Part shown: piece by piece, positions 24,150-36,317 of the stretch
How positions within the stretch are numbered: position 1 is the stretch's first letter
How the letters are laid out: each line of letters opens with the position of its first letter
Assembly: GCA_030762935.1 (NCBI GenBank)
Contig: CM060900.1
Coordinates: 390,164,632 to 390,228,631, forward strand
Length of the DNA: 64,000 nucleotides
DNA from: Hymenopus coronatus
Lineage: Eukaryota; Arthropoda; Insecta; Mantodea; Hymenopodidae
Direction: 5' to 3'
Made by a program: the position numbers and the translations under genes
The notes under the pieces: model-generated
What the model saw: only the letters and a program-made list of their open reading frames with translations
Database searches by the model: none
Told to the model about the DNA's origin: nothing

Positions 24150-26880
24150 GTGTCACCTTTCGGTATTTAAGAGTATCTTCACATCTAACACGCTGTCAAC
24201 AATAATTTGAAAGCCTTTGTTCCTTAAATTTGAACAGTCGGCTACACATGAGCATGTTTATATAAGGTTGAATTTCGTATAAACACTTTAAACATATTTA
24301 CAATTGTGACTCTAATGAGATGCATTAAAATGAAAATCGGTCCATTGATGCTTACTGTTCACTAACCTTGGCACACTGTATCTAAAGGTGTTTTTATAAG
24401 TTAGGTAAACATCTAATACAATGTAACTTGCCGAAACTCAGGCATGTTTTTTCATCTCTAAAACTGCGGAAATATACACAATTTAAAAAAGCTGAATTCA
24501 AATGTTATTGACATTATACGTGTGGGACTTAGAGCTAATTCTTGTAGCACGTAGAAGTGCATTTCGAGTCTCTGTGCGCACATTAATACTGGAAATATGG
24601 TCGTAATATATTAACAATTATTGTATAAAGAAATGAATAATGTTGAAATACGGAGTGTGATAAATATATTCATTACATTATTTACGAATAACTAAAAAGA
24701 TAAATTATAATTCTGTTGCAGGTACATTATTAGTGAGACACAATGCTTGTAGAGCACAAGGTAACAGTCATTAGTAAAAGTAGGTTACGTTGGAGAAAAT
24801 AATTAGCTTGAAATCAGAGAAGTGAAGGTAATTAAGATCCAGCAGTAAGCAAGAACTCCATTTAGCTCAAGGTATGATTCGTGAAAATTGTACCTAAAAT
24901 ATAAAAGGCTGTTGCGAAGAACACAACAATCATTTCTGAGAATTAGCAAAGGGGAAGCATACTTAGAATGCAGCACCCAATGAAAATGAAAAGTGTGTAA
25001 CATTTGTTACTGTGAAGTGCAAAATTTAGCAACTAAAACATAGGAACTATGTTGCAGTAGTCTGCAGTGGGCCCGACTTCGAATTAAGGAACATGAATCT
25101 CTAATGTTTATTTACTTTCTGGGTCGCCTTGCGTTCCAAGTGACACTCTCTTGCATTTCTTGCGCTTCAAATTACTGTTGCCACAATTTTTACAAGATAC
25201 AGATGTCTTGCTGTTATCGGAAGCGCAACGCTAGGCTCATCACGCGTCTACCGGTGAACAAAGGGATTCGCCGTATAGCAGTTTTGTTAACGACACTAGC
25301 GACTTTTTGCTTTACTACGGAAGTTCGCAGATTTAATAACATGCAGTTATAATTCCTCCAAAAAGATGGGTTATTACCCTCCGTTAACTATTCTCATTGT
25401 ATTTAACTAGCATTGTCAATTCCCGTCCCACCCATGCATACCGTGGAGAAACGAACTCGGGCCTAATACTGAAGCAGCTAGCTGGCAACAGAAAAAAACA
25501 TAATCGTGAGCTATAAACAAGTAAACAGACCATAGCCGACCTTATTGGTTATCGCACAGATAGATGTAAACTGTTGTACTTTCTAGCAAAAACTGATCGT
25601 ATTTTACCACGAATGAAATATGGTAAGGGAATAAACTGATTTCCACCTCCTATTAACAAGTTTTCCTCCAAAGAGGCAATTAAATTTAAACAAAAGCATT
25701 AGTATTATCCTGACTGCAGGTTATTTAGGCACATGAAGTATCCACACATTTTATCAAACATAATAGAGAATACCAGCTTAAAATAATTTCAGAACAACAA
25801 CTTTAGTACCTGAATATGTCTTTATTCATAAAAAGATAGCATTGTAATGCCAATGAAGCTATATGGTAATATAAATAGTCATTACTTTTGCCAACAATAC
25901 TGTGCTGAACCTCGACACTATAAAATACGGACAATACTTATATTTACAGTAATTGTTTCTCGGATAAATAACAGCAGTAAAATATATAAAGATACCTATA
26001 ACAGAAACTCAAAAATTCTAAACTAATAATGCTAACTTTCTGAAATTCATACCACATAATATGTAAATGCAAGTATGGGACAGTACAAGTTTCATTAATT
26101 TTGTTGTGATAGTTTTAAGTTTATGGACATAGTTTGATGTTTTGTTACGTCACTTTATAAAGTCTCTTTCGGCAAAGCGAATAAAATTATGCCCTGATAT
26201 TATAACCCTAGTTTCAGAGAGGATGCACTTTTTAAAATCATCCTATGATTCTGTGCGTCTTATGTAGTATGGTCTATAGAATGTTTTTCAATGTGCATTT
26301 TGTGATAAAAAGTAGGACATTTTGTTTCTGAAATCTAAAAAATAAAAAAAAAACACTTTAATGTGATTCACATTAAAACCCTGAGTAAATTGTATTCATT
26401 ATATTTTTGAACTGTATTCATTAAGCTCTTTATAGGAAGAAAAATACTGAATATATAAATAATAAGAAAACTACGACTCAGATTTTGAATGCACAATTTA
26501 TTACTCTAAAGTACGATGCTTATAAAATAATATTGTACAATACCCATGCAGTGCTGATACTCTGGGCATCTACTTTTCTTGAATGTTCGTCGACACCGGT
26601 CCAAGAGCCCAGTACAGGAAAATGTTTTCAACAAAAATTGTTTATTTTTTGGTAAGCAATAAGGGAAAAAATGTTGGTTCCAAATTTAAAAAACGTCCCT
26701 TGACCCTTAAATTACCATTCAGACCTTCTCCAATTAAAACACAACAAGTGGCATTTACTTTCCCTCATTATATCTAGCAACTTTTATTCAAGGCGTTCTT
26801 GCTACAACGCTTAGTTTTGGAGATGTTCTAGTTTCAAGATAAATGGTCCACTTGAATATTTCGTTTGTAATGATAGCATT
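24150..26880. other. no gene recognised
   Basis: AT-rich throughout. The frame at 25104-25352 is Cys-rich but has no recognisable pattern. No SINE head or transposase motif was found. Confidence 0.5.
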
Positions 26881-26884
26881 TTAA

Positions 26885-27192
26885 GATATGATATTTTGAT
26901 CAAAATCGTTAAAGAATTTTTTTGAGAAAATCAAAAAGTTCGAAAAATGTTCCATGTAAATGGTAGCTGTAATGTGGGGAATTTTCTTGAAAAAGTTCGT
27001 GTCGCATCCTTGAAATATACTGAACATGAGCACCAACTTTAGTATTTAACCAACTTTTCGTTTTTGAGCTGTGCTGTCCAAAGGCACACAGTTATTTTTC
27101 TTGCACCACTTTTTTTAATTCAAGGGGTCTCAAAACATGTATTTCCAGTGAAATCGCTACATCGAACTTTTTGGTGGAATACAACAGCGTTA
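26885..27192 (-). repeat. ancient non-coding repeat F, copy 1
   Basis: The reverse complement aligns along about 300 bases with 33068-33365. Shared anchors in order are TATTGTATTC / TTGTATTCCACC, ATTTCACTGGAAA, ATGTTTTGAG, TTGGACAGCA versus GTGGACAGCA, GGTTAAA, AAGGATGCGACA, GGAAATTC or GAAAATTC, and TTTTCTNAAAAAA followed by TAACGATTT. Divergence is substantial and no frame is conserved. This suggests a non-autonomous or non-coding part of an old element. Confidence 0.7.
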
Positions 27193-27194
27193 AA

Positions 27195-28955
27195 TCTGTA
27201 TACATAGTGCGTGCAGAGAAAGTAAGTTTGGGAGTGTAGAAGTCAACCACATTTGCTACCAATAAACGGTATGTAGCTGCATCTTAAAAGGGGTTTGCCA
27301 ACACATATAGCTGTAAATCCTTATTCGTAGTTTCACTTAATTTGTGTTCTCCATTCGGTTTTATAATTATCTCGGAGCCTTACGATAGCGTTGCTGTCTC
27401 TGGTGTGATGGAACAACATAAGAGTTAGAGGATGTAAAAGTACAAAGAAAGACCAGATCTACGCAGTCAGCAGAGGCAAGATGTCGATTCCATGCCACCC
27501 TCAACACTATGCTCTGGCCATTTTGACTAGCATAAACGACGGAAGAGGATGCAACACTCCTACAGTCGGAATGTTGCTTCAGGAGTTCCTGGTTCCACTT
27601 TTTTGTCTGTTAGCAAAATCCTGTACGTCACATTTCAAATCACTAAGAGGAGGACAAATGGAAGATGTCCTGAGACGTTGCATAGTGGCGAATTCCTTTT
27701 TCAGCAACTTTTTCAAAGTTCATCCGTTTTAATAACCATTTCGTATTAAACTTAGCTCCAATGCGTACTTCCTGTGGAACCTTTTCTCCATTACAGCTAA
27801 AGCTCTTCCGGCAGGACATGAATGTAAAACCGTTAGCCATTAAAGCATTTCCGCGCTGAAAACAGAAATTAGCACTGGCGAGATACTCGCTTTCATTTAA
27901 AAACCTTTGTTTATTATCTTTTGTTAAGTGGCACGCCTGCATGATTCTTTAACGGCCATGTCTCTCAGCGCTGATGTTATCGTCGGTGGAAACAAACTCT
28001 TGGGCTGCCAACCATGAACAGTGCATGCTTTGCTGCGTAACAAGAACCAAATCAATAGCTGCGAGAATGAAACAAGACAGAAAGGCGACTGATTGCAGAG
28101 TAACAGTTGTATATTTAACTCTGCTTATAGAGACATACTAGTTGAACTAGACTGCTCCTAAACGGATAGCTTTTCACTTTTCACATACTTGTAGTATATA
28201 CAGTACAGATCAACCAACGGTCAGCGAATCGATCAGTCAAATTAACTTTTCTCCATTTAATACTACCCCAGCTTTCTGTTTTCTCTTCATCTGCTCATAC
28301 GAGAAACGTATTTATACTGCATGTGTGGTTTACTTCCAATACTTAACATATTTGAAACTTAGGAACAAATCCGTCAATATCAGTCTGTTCAGACATTACT
28401 TTGAGAGATTACTCCAGACTTTACGCCCACTTCTTCTATTTTCATAACAATTGTTCATAACTATTTACTTGTATAAGAATATCCAAAGATTATTTCTCAG
28501 TAAATTGGTACGTAGCCTTTATTGCGGCCTTTTCTGTATACTTCCATATTTTTTCTGAATAGTTTGTTCTCTAGGTTTTTTTTTTTTTTTTTTAGCATTA
28601 TGTTCAAATAATGTGTGTTGTATAGTTTTCCTTTCCCCTCATATAGCACACAAATACCCTGTTCCAAACCATTTGTTACTTCTTTCAGTTTACATAAATC
28701 TGACTTTTCTGTTTACTACTTTTATTGTTATAAACTTTAGCTGCTTCCACTTTTAGTTGGACCGTTAAACTGCACCATCACGACGAGGTTTCAAGATTGA
28801 TGCTGTTCTTACAAATATCTCATTATTAATAAACATCTGTCACCCTCGTAACACTTCGTAGCATAATTATATCTTATATTTGATTGGTATGACTTAATAA
28901 ATTACATATGCCAATATGACTATTATTCCAAAATCGTTTACTTAATTTTCTAGCT
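27195..28955. other. no gene recognised
   Basis: There is a 99-codon minus-strand frame at 27643-27942 with balanced composition but no domain I recognise. A T18 run lies at 28576-28593. The rest is AT-rich. Confidence 0.45.
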
Positions 28956-28959
28956 TTCC

Positions 28960-29340
28960 TTTTCTCTCGCTTCTGTACCAGTCATCCATAAATGCTCGGC
29001 GGTACCAACCCTCAACCCTATATCCCTTCAGTTCCCCCGCTAGCCGGCACTGCTTTCCTTGACAGCCCGCAAGCGGCTGGCCAAGGTAAGCAGCATCGGG
29101 CCTGGTCCCTCTCTGGGTGGGTGACCACTCAGGTAGGTAAACCAGCCCGCGCCGGCAGCACAGAGGGAAACACCCTGCCCACATTACTTCGACACAGACA
29201 AAAACGCTTGCATAAGACTACATCTTTTATATCACACGGGTAAATCCGCGAGAAAAGCGGATAGGTACCGTGGTGATTTGCCCCCGCCCGAGTACACTCG
29301 GGCGACTAGTTCCTGCTCCTGGCTCCTGGCTCCTCGCTAA
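28960..29340 (+). mobile_element. 5S rRNA-derived SINE-like element
   Basis: Positions 29081-29140 match the internal-promoter half of 5S rRNA. AAGGTAAGCAGCATCGGGCC corresponds to box A and the intermediate element, CCTGGT follows, and CTGGGTGGGTGACCACTCAG corresponds to box C. The 5' half of 5S rRNA is not recognisable, so it is not a working 5S gene. The flanks are GC-rich and contain two strong hairpins: ATCCGC...GCGGAT at about 29245 and CGCCCGAGTACACTCGGGCG at 29287-29306. Three GCTCCTG-like repeats follow at 29309-29333. 5S-derived promoters define the SINE3 class in other animals; placing this element there is inference. A 5S pseudogene fragment inside another repeat is the alternative. 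The open frames on both strands (28942-29243) are shadows. Confidence 0.7.
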
Positions 29341-30524
29341 CAGCCGGATGATTATGCGGATGTAGAGCCTAAGCAGTACTCAAAACTATGTACATTAAGA
29401 TAAGCAAGCGTTATAATATGCCAGATGATATGTAATGCGCTATAGATGTGGACAATTGAGACTAAGCTGTATATATGTACATGTGTTCTGGGTAATAAAA
29501 TGAGTTTATCTCTTCCGTAGAACACAAGCTCTGTAATAACACAAAGCAAAACTAGCATCAGTATCACCTAGTATATCTATGTACAACACAGTCGAGTTTA
29601 AAGGTAACGAACAACTTACGAGCTACACTGTTTCCCCTAGCCAAGAGAAAATCTGCAAGGGTAACTTCCCTTATATCAGGCGGTCCAACTGCGCCTTATT
29701 TGACGGTGCAGATATACCCTCGTGTGTTAAAACAGATGGAGAACTCAACGGAGCTATTTCAAGATAAACTCCACCAGTGGCAAACTGGCAAGAACCACTT
29801 CGCTTTTTTCCCGTCTTGTATATTAGCGGGGCCGACAGGCAGGTTGCTTCAATTGCGAGGAGTAAAATGAAGGCTGGGCTCGCCAGTTCTCCAATGCAGG
29901 AGTTTAACTTGAAATAGCCCCGTTGAGTTCTACAAATCTTTAAAAGCACCAAGAGACATAGGACCACCTGCTATAAAGGAGATCATAAAGGTCATGAATC
30001 TATGTCCAAAGAGATCTTGAAAAGTTAACATCTCACATATTCTTGTGTTTATTTTTGATAGGTCATCACGTACTAACAATATTATTCAGTATTATGCGAG
30101 AGGGTTTTAAAACCGCGTTGAATACGCACTTGTTTATTATTACATTTAGTAAACATCTTATTATTCGTTTTACTAACTATATCAATTGTAGCATAATCCA
30201 CACAAGAAAATCGACGTTTTTCTTCGTACTAGCATGTTGTATCTGCTCTGTAAATTGCCTGTAAGAGTATGATCAGCCATAATATGGATGCCCTTTAAGG
30301 CATAAAAAGCGTTTATTTACAGTAACAACTTCCAATTTGTGAGTCAAAATTTGAATGTTCGAGCGTTAAAAGTTTTGACATTAAATTAAGGAAGCTTTAT
30401 AAATAGAAAGAGCAGATTCATTTATATTCTGTCCTTTCCATTAAGGAATAATTATTATTTTATAAATAAATTCATAGCTCCAGTGTATCAGGAAAGCATA
30501 ATTAACGAAGAGAATGTTTTATTC

Positions 30525-30525
<1 letters not shown>
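29341..30525. other. no gene recognised
   Basis: AT-rich. Overlapping frames at 29579-29767 (plus) and 29671-29967 (minus) have no recognisable domain. Confidence 0.5.

Positions 30526-30566
<41 letters not shown>
30526..30566. repeat. (GT)n microsatellite, about 41 bp
   Basis: About 20 uninterrupted GT units. Its length and purity suggest it is variable between individuals. Confidence 0.97.
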
Positions 30567-30567
<1 letters not shown>

Positions 30568-30867
30568 AGTCAAATGATGATACGCGCTGAAGATTTGGAC
30601 ATTTAGTACTCTTTGATCAGAGACCTTTGGACAAACCAAGGGTAAAGTTGCTCGTACCCAGGTCGGTTGTGCGTGGTGTCTCTTTGTAGCAACCGCCAGC
30701 TCAGCCCCGTGATGTCCTTATTTGCCCCTTTCAGGTTCTCATAAGACCCTCACAAAGCAATATTTGACCATTCTTTGGAATAAAGGAATCAAAATTAAAC
30801 GCAAAATAGGAAATTAGAGGAACTGAATTTTCAGTCAAGTTTTTATGTTGTCGTGATGATTATCCTT

Positions 30868-31092
30868 TTTGGTAGTGTTTAACGCCCCATTTTACTATTT
30901 GTGGCACCGCAGGCGATAAAACTGATGATACATGTAATGAAGATGGAGTACTGGTGGAATGCGATGGTGTGGGAAACCGGAGAACCTGGAGAAAACCCGC
31001 CCCTGCGCCGCTTTGTGCACCACAAATCTCACAAGTGGTTGCCCGTCTAGGCGAGAGGCGAGTGATCTAACCACTCGGCCACGGTGCGGCCC
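30868..31092 (-). mobile_element. SINE family B, full-length copy
   Basis: Read from the minus strand, the tRNA-like head is GGCCGCACCGTGGCCGAGTG then GTTAGATCACTCGCCTCTCG. The body has CACAAAGCGGCGCAGGGGCG, the GGTTTTCTCCAGGTTCTCCG block and TCGCCTGCGGTGCCACAAAT, ending GGGGCGTTAAACACTACC. It is the best-preserved member here and gives the family's likely start and end. Confidence 0.92.
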
Positions 31093-32295
31093 GATGATAA
31101 TTTTTGTTAAGATGATAATGATGATGGGAGTGTTGAATAATACCCTCTTATAAATCCTTAGGCAGCAAGCAAATATTTGTCAATTTTTACCACCTCTGTC
31201 GTATATCTATGTTGCGTAGAGAAGGTACCACCAAAAAAACTACGAAATTTCATTTTAGGTCAGATGAACACTCCTTGCAGAAAGCCAACGATTTTTGGAA
31301 GGTGTTTATGTGAGCAGCATAACTAAAAGCTAAATATTAGATAAATATCAAACTTCGCTTTGAGTCAAGCATCGGACTGGTGCGAGGCGAAGTTTATGAT
31401 CGAACTCCTCCTTCCCCTACTAGCCTTTAAATTAAACTTATGTTTATTCCTTTGTTCTTAAAAAGCAGCCCTAACGATTTTTATTAATATCAATATGTAC
31501 TGAGTAGTGTCATTCCTATTTTGTATTTTTCTGACTACTCTGTGAAGTCCCTTTCCCCTGATGAATTTTGTGTATCTATGCAGAGCTAGAAATCAGCAAA
31601 CTTACACATATTTAGGAAAAATTGGAGTTCAATAAACTTTAAACTTTGGTCAATGAATATTCTTAGAGACGTTTGTGGTTTGTAACATTTTTCACCGCTA
31701 TCCGTTTTCAAATGTAAATATGCCATCCGATGGAAGAGAGTTTTGCTTCGAAAGAGCTTCTCACTGAGATCAGGGATGTGTTTTATCTGTCCACGACAAC
31801 TTCTGGATGTCTTTTCTCTCTTTATAGCGATAAACACTTGAAAACTTATTTAGCACTTATATATGTAGGTGTATTGTGTGTGAATAACGTAATGCATTTT
31901 AGAATATACAATTGCAATTGTACAGTGCGTAGAGAAAGATGGACGAGTGAAATTAGATTTGTTTTCTAAATTCAGATTGTGTACATCAATTGGTAAAACA
32001 AAATGCAAACACAGAATTTTTAGGTAGTTAAATTTTTATATAAAACCTTTACTGGTTTTATGCATCTTTAAACTTGCAGAAAAACAAAGAAACATTCTGA
32101 TGGCACAGTGTTACATTAACATTTGTCCTGCTTCTTTAATTTCGCAGGAGAATTTGTTTGAATGAGCACTGGGCACATATTTTGGCGAAATGTGCACAGT
32201 GGCACGTTGCTGTCTACCAGCCGACTACAAAATTTGGAAAAAATTGGCAATTACCTGGCTAAAGTGGGCGAAGCCGCATCAAATTTGTTCAACTA
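31093..32295. other. no gene recognised
   Basis: Short frames on both strands at 31586-31969 overlap each other and show no motif. Nothing else is supported. Confidence 0.5.
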
Positions 32296-32299
32296 GTAA

Positions 32300-32475
32300 G
32301 AGAAAATGTATCTCTATTTTTCTTTGTTTGTCTTTGCTTTTTTTCTTTGTTTATTTATATTCCCATTAACTTGTATCTTAAAGATGTATGTACGGTCAAC
32401 GTGCCATGCAGCAAGTATTTGTGTAATAACTTTAATCATTTGACACCAATAAAGATACCTTCTTATCTGATAAAA
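32300..32475 (+). mobile_element. possible LINE 3' end
   Basis: A T-rich stretch is followed by CAACGTGCCATGCAGCAAGT and then CCAATAAAGATACCTTCTTA, a polyadenylation-like AATAAA just before the end. This resembles the 3' UTR end of a non-LTR retrotransposon. No reverse-transcriptase frame lies upstream. The call is based on architecture only and could be a host transcript 3' end instead. Confidence 0.3.
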
Positions 32476-32576
32476 GTTCCTTTTATGATTTATTTGACTT
32501 ACTAGTTTGCCTATTGCGTAACTTAATTACAAATCACATATTCAAGTATATGAATTGAAAAACTATAATTTAACCT

Positions 32577-32690
32577 GGATAGATAGAGTCGCACTGAAAA
32601 GTTTAATGCGATAGCCGAGATTTGAACCACGGATCTCCTGGTCTCTATTCGGTTGCTCTAACGCTGAGTTACAATGGCAACATGCCGGAA
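32577..32690 (-). mobile_element. SINE family D, tRNA-headed copy
   Basis: The minus strand reads GTAACTCAGCGTTAGAGCAA (A box), GAGACCAGGAGATCCGTGGT and GGTTCAAATCTCGG (B box) with tRNA-like spacing. A short tail follows (CGCATTAAACTTTTCAGTGC, GACTCTATCTATCC) that ends in TCTA-type repeats. The same tail forms both arms of the hairpin at 50791-50886. Confidence 0.8.
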
Positions 32691-33067
32691 AGGCATTAAA
32701 TTTCTCAACTGACCGGCATATTTCCCATTAAACGACAAGGTGATCTCAAATTGTTTTGAGATGACATACGCCTATGGCGACTTACACTCTTGAAGTACTG
32801 TAAGATCCGAGCTTCATATTATAGACTATTATTAGGTAAATTAGTGTTAAATGTATTGTTATTAGTACCCTAATCCTAAGATGTTATTGCATAGGGCAAA
32901 AGATGGTATTAAAATCAATAACTTTGCAACAACTAGTACTTCAGCAAGCTTCTGGACTTAAAACTATAGCATCTTAGGGGATTGATTCACTTAGAACGGT
33001 AATGTGGGATTTTTAGTAGTTTTAGTCTTAGTACGTATGCACTATGTATTACATAGTAGATAGAGAA

Positions 33068-33365
33068 GGTATTGTATTCGCCCAAAAATTTGATACCGAA
33101 ATTTCACTGGAAACAGATGTTTTGAGGACCACTGAATCAAAAAAAACGCAGTTTCAGAAAAGAGGTTCGTTTGTGTGTCTGTCTGTGGACAGCATAAGTC
33201 ATAAACGAACAACCGGTTAAACACCGGAGCTAGTATTTGGAATTAATATCTTCCAAGGATGCGACAGGAAGATTTTCAGGGAAATTCTCCAACCACAAAC
33301 TACACTTTAATTGTAACAGTTTACGAAATTTTCGATTTTCTAAAAAATGGCTATAACGATTTAAT
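33068..33365 (+). repeat. ancient non-coding repeat F, copy 2
   Basis: It aligns in plus orientation with the reverse complement of 26885-27192 through anchors such as ATTTCACTGGAAACAGATGT, GTCTGTGGACAGC, CAAGGATGCGACAGGAAGAT and TTCGATTTTCTAAAAAATGG. The frame that overlaps its right part (33259-33486) is not conserved in copy 1, so it is not evidence of coding. Confidence 0.7.
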
Positions 33366-33369
33366 TAAG

Positions 33370-35270
33370 AAGTTGTGTATTCATGATGTTTACATTGAAA
33401 ATAAAATTTATGCTCTGAATTCTTTGGAAATAGCCCATGGAATCCTCTTAATTCTGATCCCCTTTTGCATAACTGGTAAACCATAAGGACAGGCGAAAAC
33501 TTACTACACAACAAATACAGATCTCACTGACACAAATCACGTCATAAACAGTTTTTCTGTACAGCTAGCCATTTCAAAGATGTCCCCTGTTGTTGGTTTC
33601 AATTTTGGAGTAATCAAACTTTTCTCAAACGGGAAAGTCTCGTCCGTTTCACATCTTTTTTTTTCTCCTGGTCATGACAATCGCATAGCGACAGCTTTTG
33701 AAAGATTTGACTGAAATAGAGCATTTTTTGGTAACGTATATCTTGATTAGCATTATGTAGATCAAATAATATTTTGTAAGTATAGTTTGTTTGCAGATCA
33801 GATACAGGAAGTCATGTGAATGAAAGACATCAGATTTTTTTACATCAGAGACACACATACTTTTTCAGGAATACAATACATTTGTGTGTTTTTTCTTCCC
33901 CTACAGTAACTGCAGCATCAAAATCATCGGGTAATAAGGCCATAATTAGTGCACTCGCAGAAAACAGACGCGGTAGAATGTATAAGGAAGATAATGCACT
34001 AGTTGGATGATGATTATTAAGCATAATCCGTTAATGCATTTAGTTGTTTCGCTTGCTTCCCCAAATTAAGCAAATGATGTCCAAATTGAATAACTCGCTT
34101 TCCAAACATGTTTGGCATCTATTTTACCTAATTCCCTGTTTCTCTTCCAATCGATGGTAATGGTGTGCGAGCACCTCGTTCCTATCCTTTTGCACTTTAG
34201 TGGATAAAGAGTGATACCATAAACGTATTTTACTAAACCTTTAAGGTTGAAAGGATGTTTCCTTGCCAGTCATCCATTGCGTCGAGTCAATTTTACGCTA
34301 TTCTACGCTACGTTCTATTGAGTATAAATATAGATGTATGATATGAAACGGTCTGTAAATACACTTCAATGCATTAAAGCACATATTTGTTATTTATTTT
34401 TTCTCAACATTTATTAAACTGTCAGCTAAAGACGGGTAAGTAATACTTTTGGCAAAGTTATTAAGCACTAAATTGCACCATTTCGTGATTTTTGTTCCAT
34501 ATTTTATGAAAAAACTGTATAATGTAGCTACACATATCCCATATAAATAGTGTGTTGTGTTGAATCTTTTTGCTATATTTTCGTCCAGTAAATAGGATTA
34601 TTGTTCGAAAGTGTTACATCATGTTATTGTATTATATGTAAATATGAATTAGAGGAATGTTCAGTTTCTCCAGCATCGTCATTTTATTGTGCACAGAACT
34701 CTTCTACACATTCAACACTCTTCTACACTTACACTGGAATTTCTTCATAGTTACTAGATACTTTGCCACACTGTGATGGAAAACATGGAATAATGTTATA
34801 TTCCTTTTCTGATTCAGAAAGACATAAATATTAATATATACTATATGTATATATTTATATACATATATAAAACCTACATTTACTAAGATAAAAACAGAGA
34901 AAACACCTTTTTGGTGTCGTAGGCTCTTTCTTCAAACGTGTGGGCTCAAATGCAACATAATGACTCACTAACTGAAAATAATACTACCAACAATGGCGCC
35001 AACCAGACATTTTCAAATATCTCAACAGTTCGATATAAGGAATTTCACATCATTGGCAAGTTTTATAATGCCACGTGTCAAAGAACATAAGGGGAAGAAA
35101 TACCGCTCGTGTCATACTGACCCGACGCGAGTACTAAAGGTTTAAAAGAGCAAGTTTTTACGAAATAAGTTGTCAACTCTGTACATTGAACAGGTTTCTA
35201 CAACCAAGTGAAATTTGGTTATAACTTTTTCGAGCTGATTGCCGTGTAGTTTGGTCGATTTGCTTTAATA
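33370..35270. other. no gene recognised
   Basis: AT-rich, with a TATA-rich alternating tract at 34830-34870. No supported feature. Confidence 0.5.
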
Positions 35271-35314
35271 GTTTGTAAGCTTTCACAATTTAGGGACGTT
35301 GTGTTCACGCAAAG

Positions 35315-36317
35315 ATGAATTCGACTGACAACAATGCTGGGATGTTATCTTTTTACGATTTTAAACGGTCATTAATACCTAAACAATGTAGAGATTGGCA
35401 TATAAATGCATTTGGCGAAGAAGTTCCATTCAAGGTAACAACGGTTTTATAATAATTATACTAATTATTATTATAGTGACTTTAAAAATAACGGATGTTT
35501 TTCTTAATGATAAATTTCGTGAAGGACGCCCAAGAACTGCCGTTACTGATCAAAATATTTCCGTTGTGCCACCAATGCTTGAAACAGACCTAATGACACC
35601 TTATGAATGTATTCGAGCGACATTGGGCATTGGTAGATAAGAGTGAAATGCAAAACATTTTACATCAATAGAAGTCAGAAAACTTTGTTAATGTGGAATG
35701 ACTCAATAACAACAGCAACAATAACGAATTGATAGGCGGAAATACACTCTGTAAAAATTTCAAAGTAGCACTTGAAATTCGGTTTAGAATATCGTTACCG
35801 ATAATGAATAATGTATTGTTTTAATCCTGAAAACAAAAGTCAATCGGCTCAATGAATCAAAGTATACATAAGTGCCACGAACTCCCAGTGTTGATAAGAA
35901 GGCGGTTGCTAGTTTTTTTCCCAAAACAGGTCATATTACCACTAGAGTATTATAAGATAGACGTACCATTTCTAGTAGTTGGTACACAAATGTCTGATTA
36001 CCGCAAATTTTTGAAATCTTTCATGAAGAACGCCCAAAAGGAAATCAATTTTACATTACGACAACGCATCGCTCTATGCAGAAAAACTAATAACTGAGTA
36101 TCTGAATGACCAATAATAGCTCATCCACCATAGAGCCCTGACCTAGCACCTGCGATATTTTGTGTTTCCAAAACTTACACATCAAATGTGTGGATTCACT
36201 TACTGTGTGCAGATGAAGCAGTGGAACATATTTAAACCTGATTTCTGAAGTGCCTCAGGAAGACTGCCTTAAAATCTGGTTTCATCGAATGAAAAAATGT
36301 GTTTATGTTAAAGATTA
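35315..36317 (+). pseudogene. mariner transposase remnant (FREGRP type)
   Basis: A Tc1/mariner DDE transposase that once cut and pasted its own element; now inactive. In order: a likely original ATG at 35315, an N-terminal HTH part with SFYDFKRSLIPKQCRDW and AFGEEVPFK, and after an AT-rich interruption FLNDKFREGRPRTAVTDQNI and TPYECIRATLGIG (to 35637). The middle is largely lost. Then come FFPKQVILPLEYY, ILHYDNAS (second catalytic Asp at 36060-36062) and, after a stop, SPDLAP (third catalytic Asp at 36140-36142, the 34D-type spacing of mariners). The C-terminal end reads WFHRMKKCVYVK. At least two frameshifts, several stops and a shortened centre make it a dead copy. About 40 bases of (ATT)-rich sequence near 35445-35480 interrupt the linker. 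Terminal inverted repeats were not located. Confidence 0.85.

Noticed and set aside
29081..29140. Functional 5S rRNA gene
   Set aside because: Only the promoter half of 5S is recognisable; the 5' half is absent and there is no clean terminator run just after.
28942..29243. Frames on both strands with SGWVTTQ-like text
   Set aside because: They are translations of the 5S-derived element, not protein genes.
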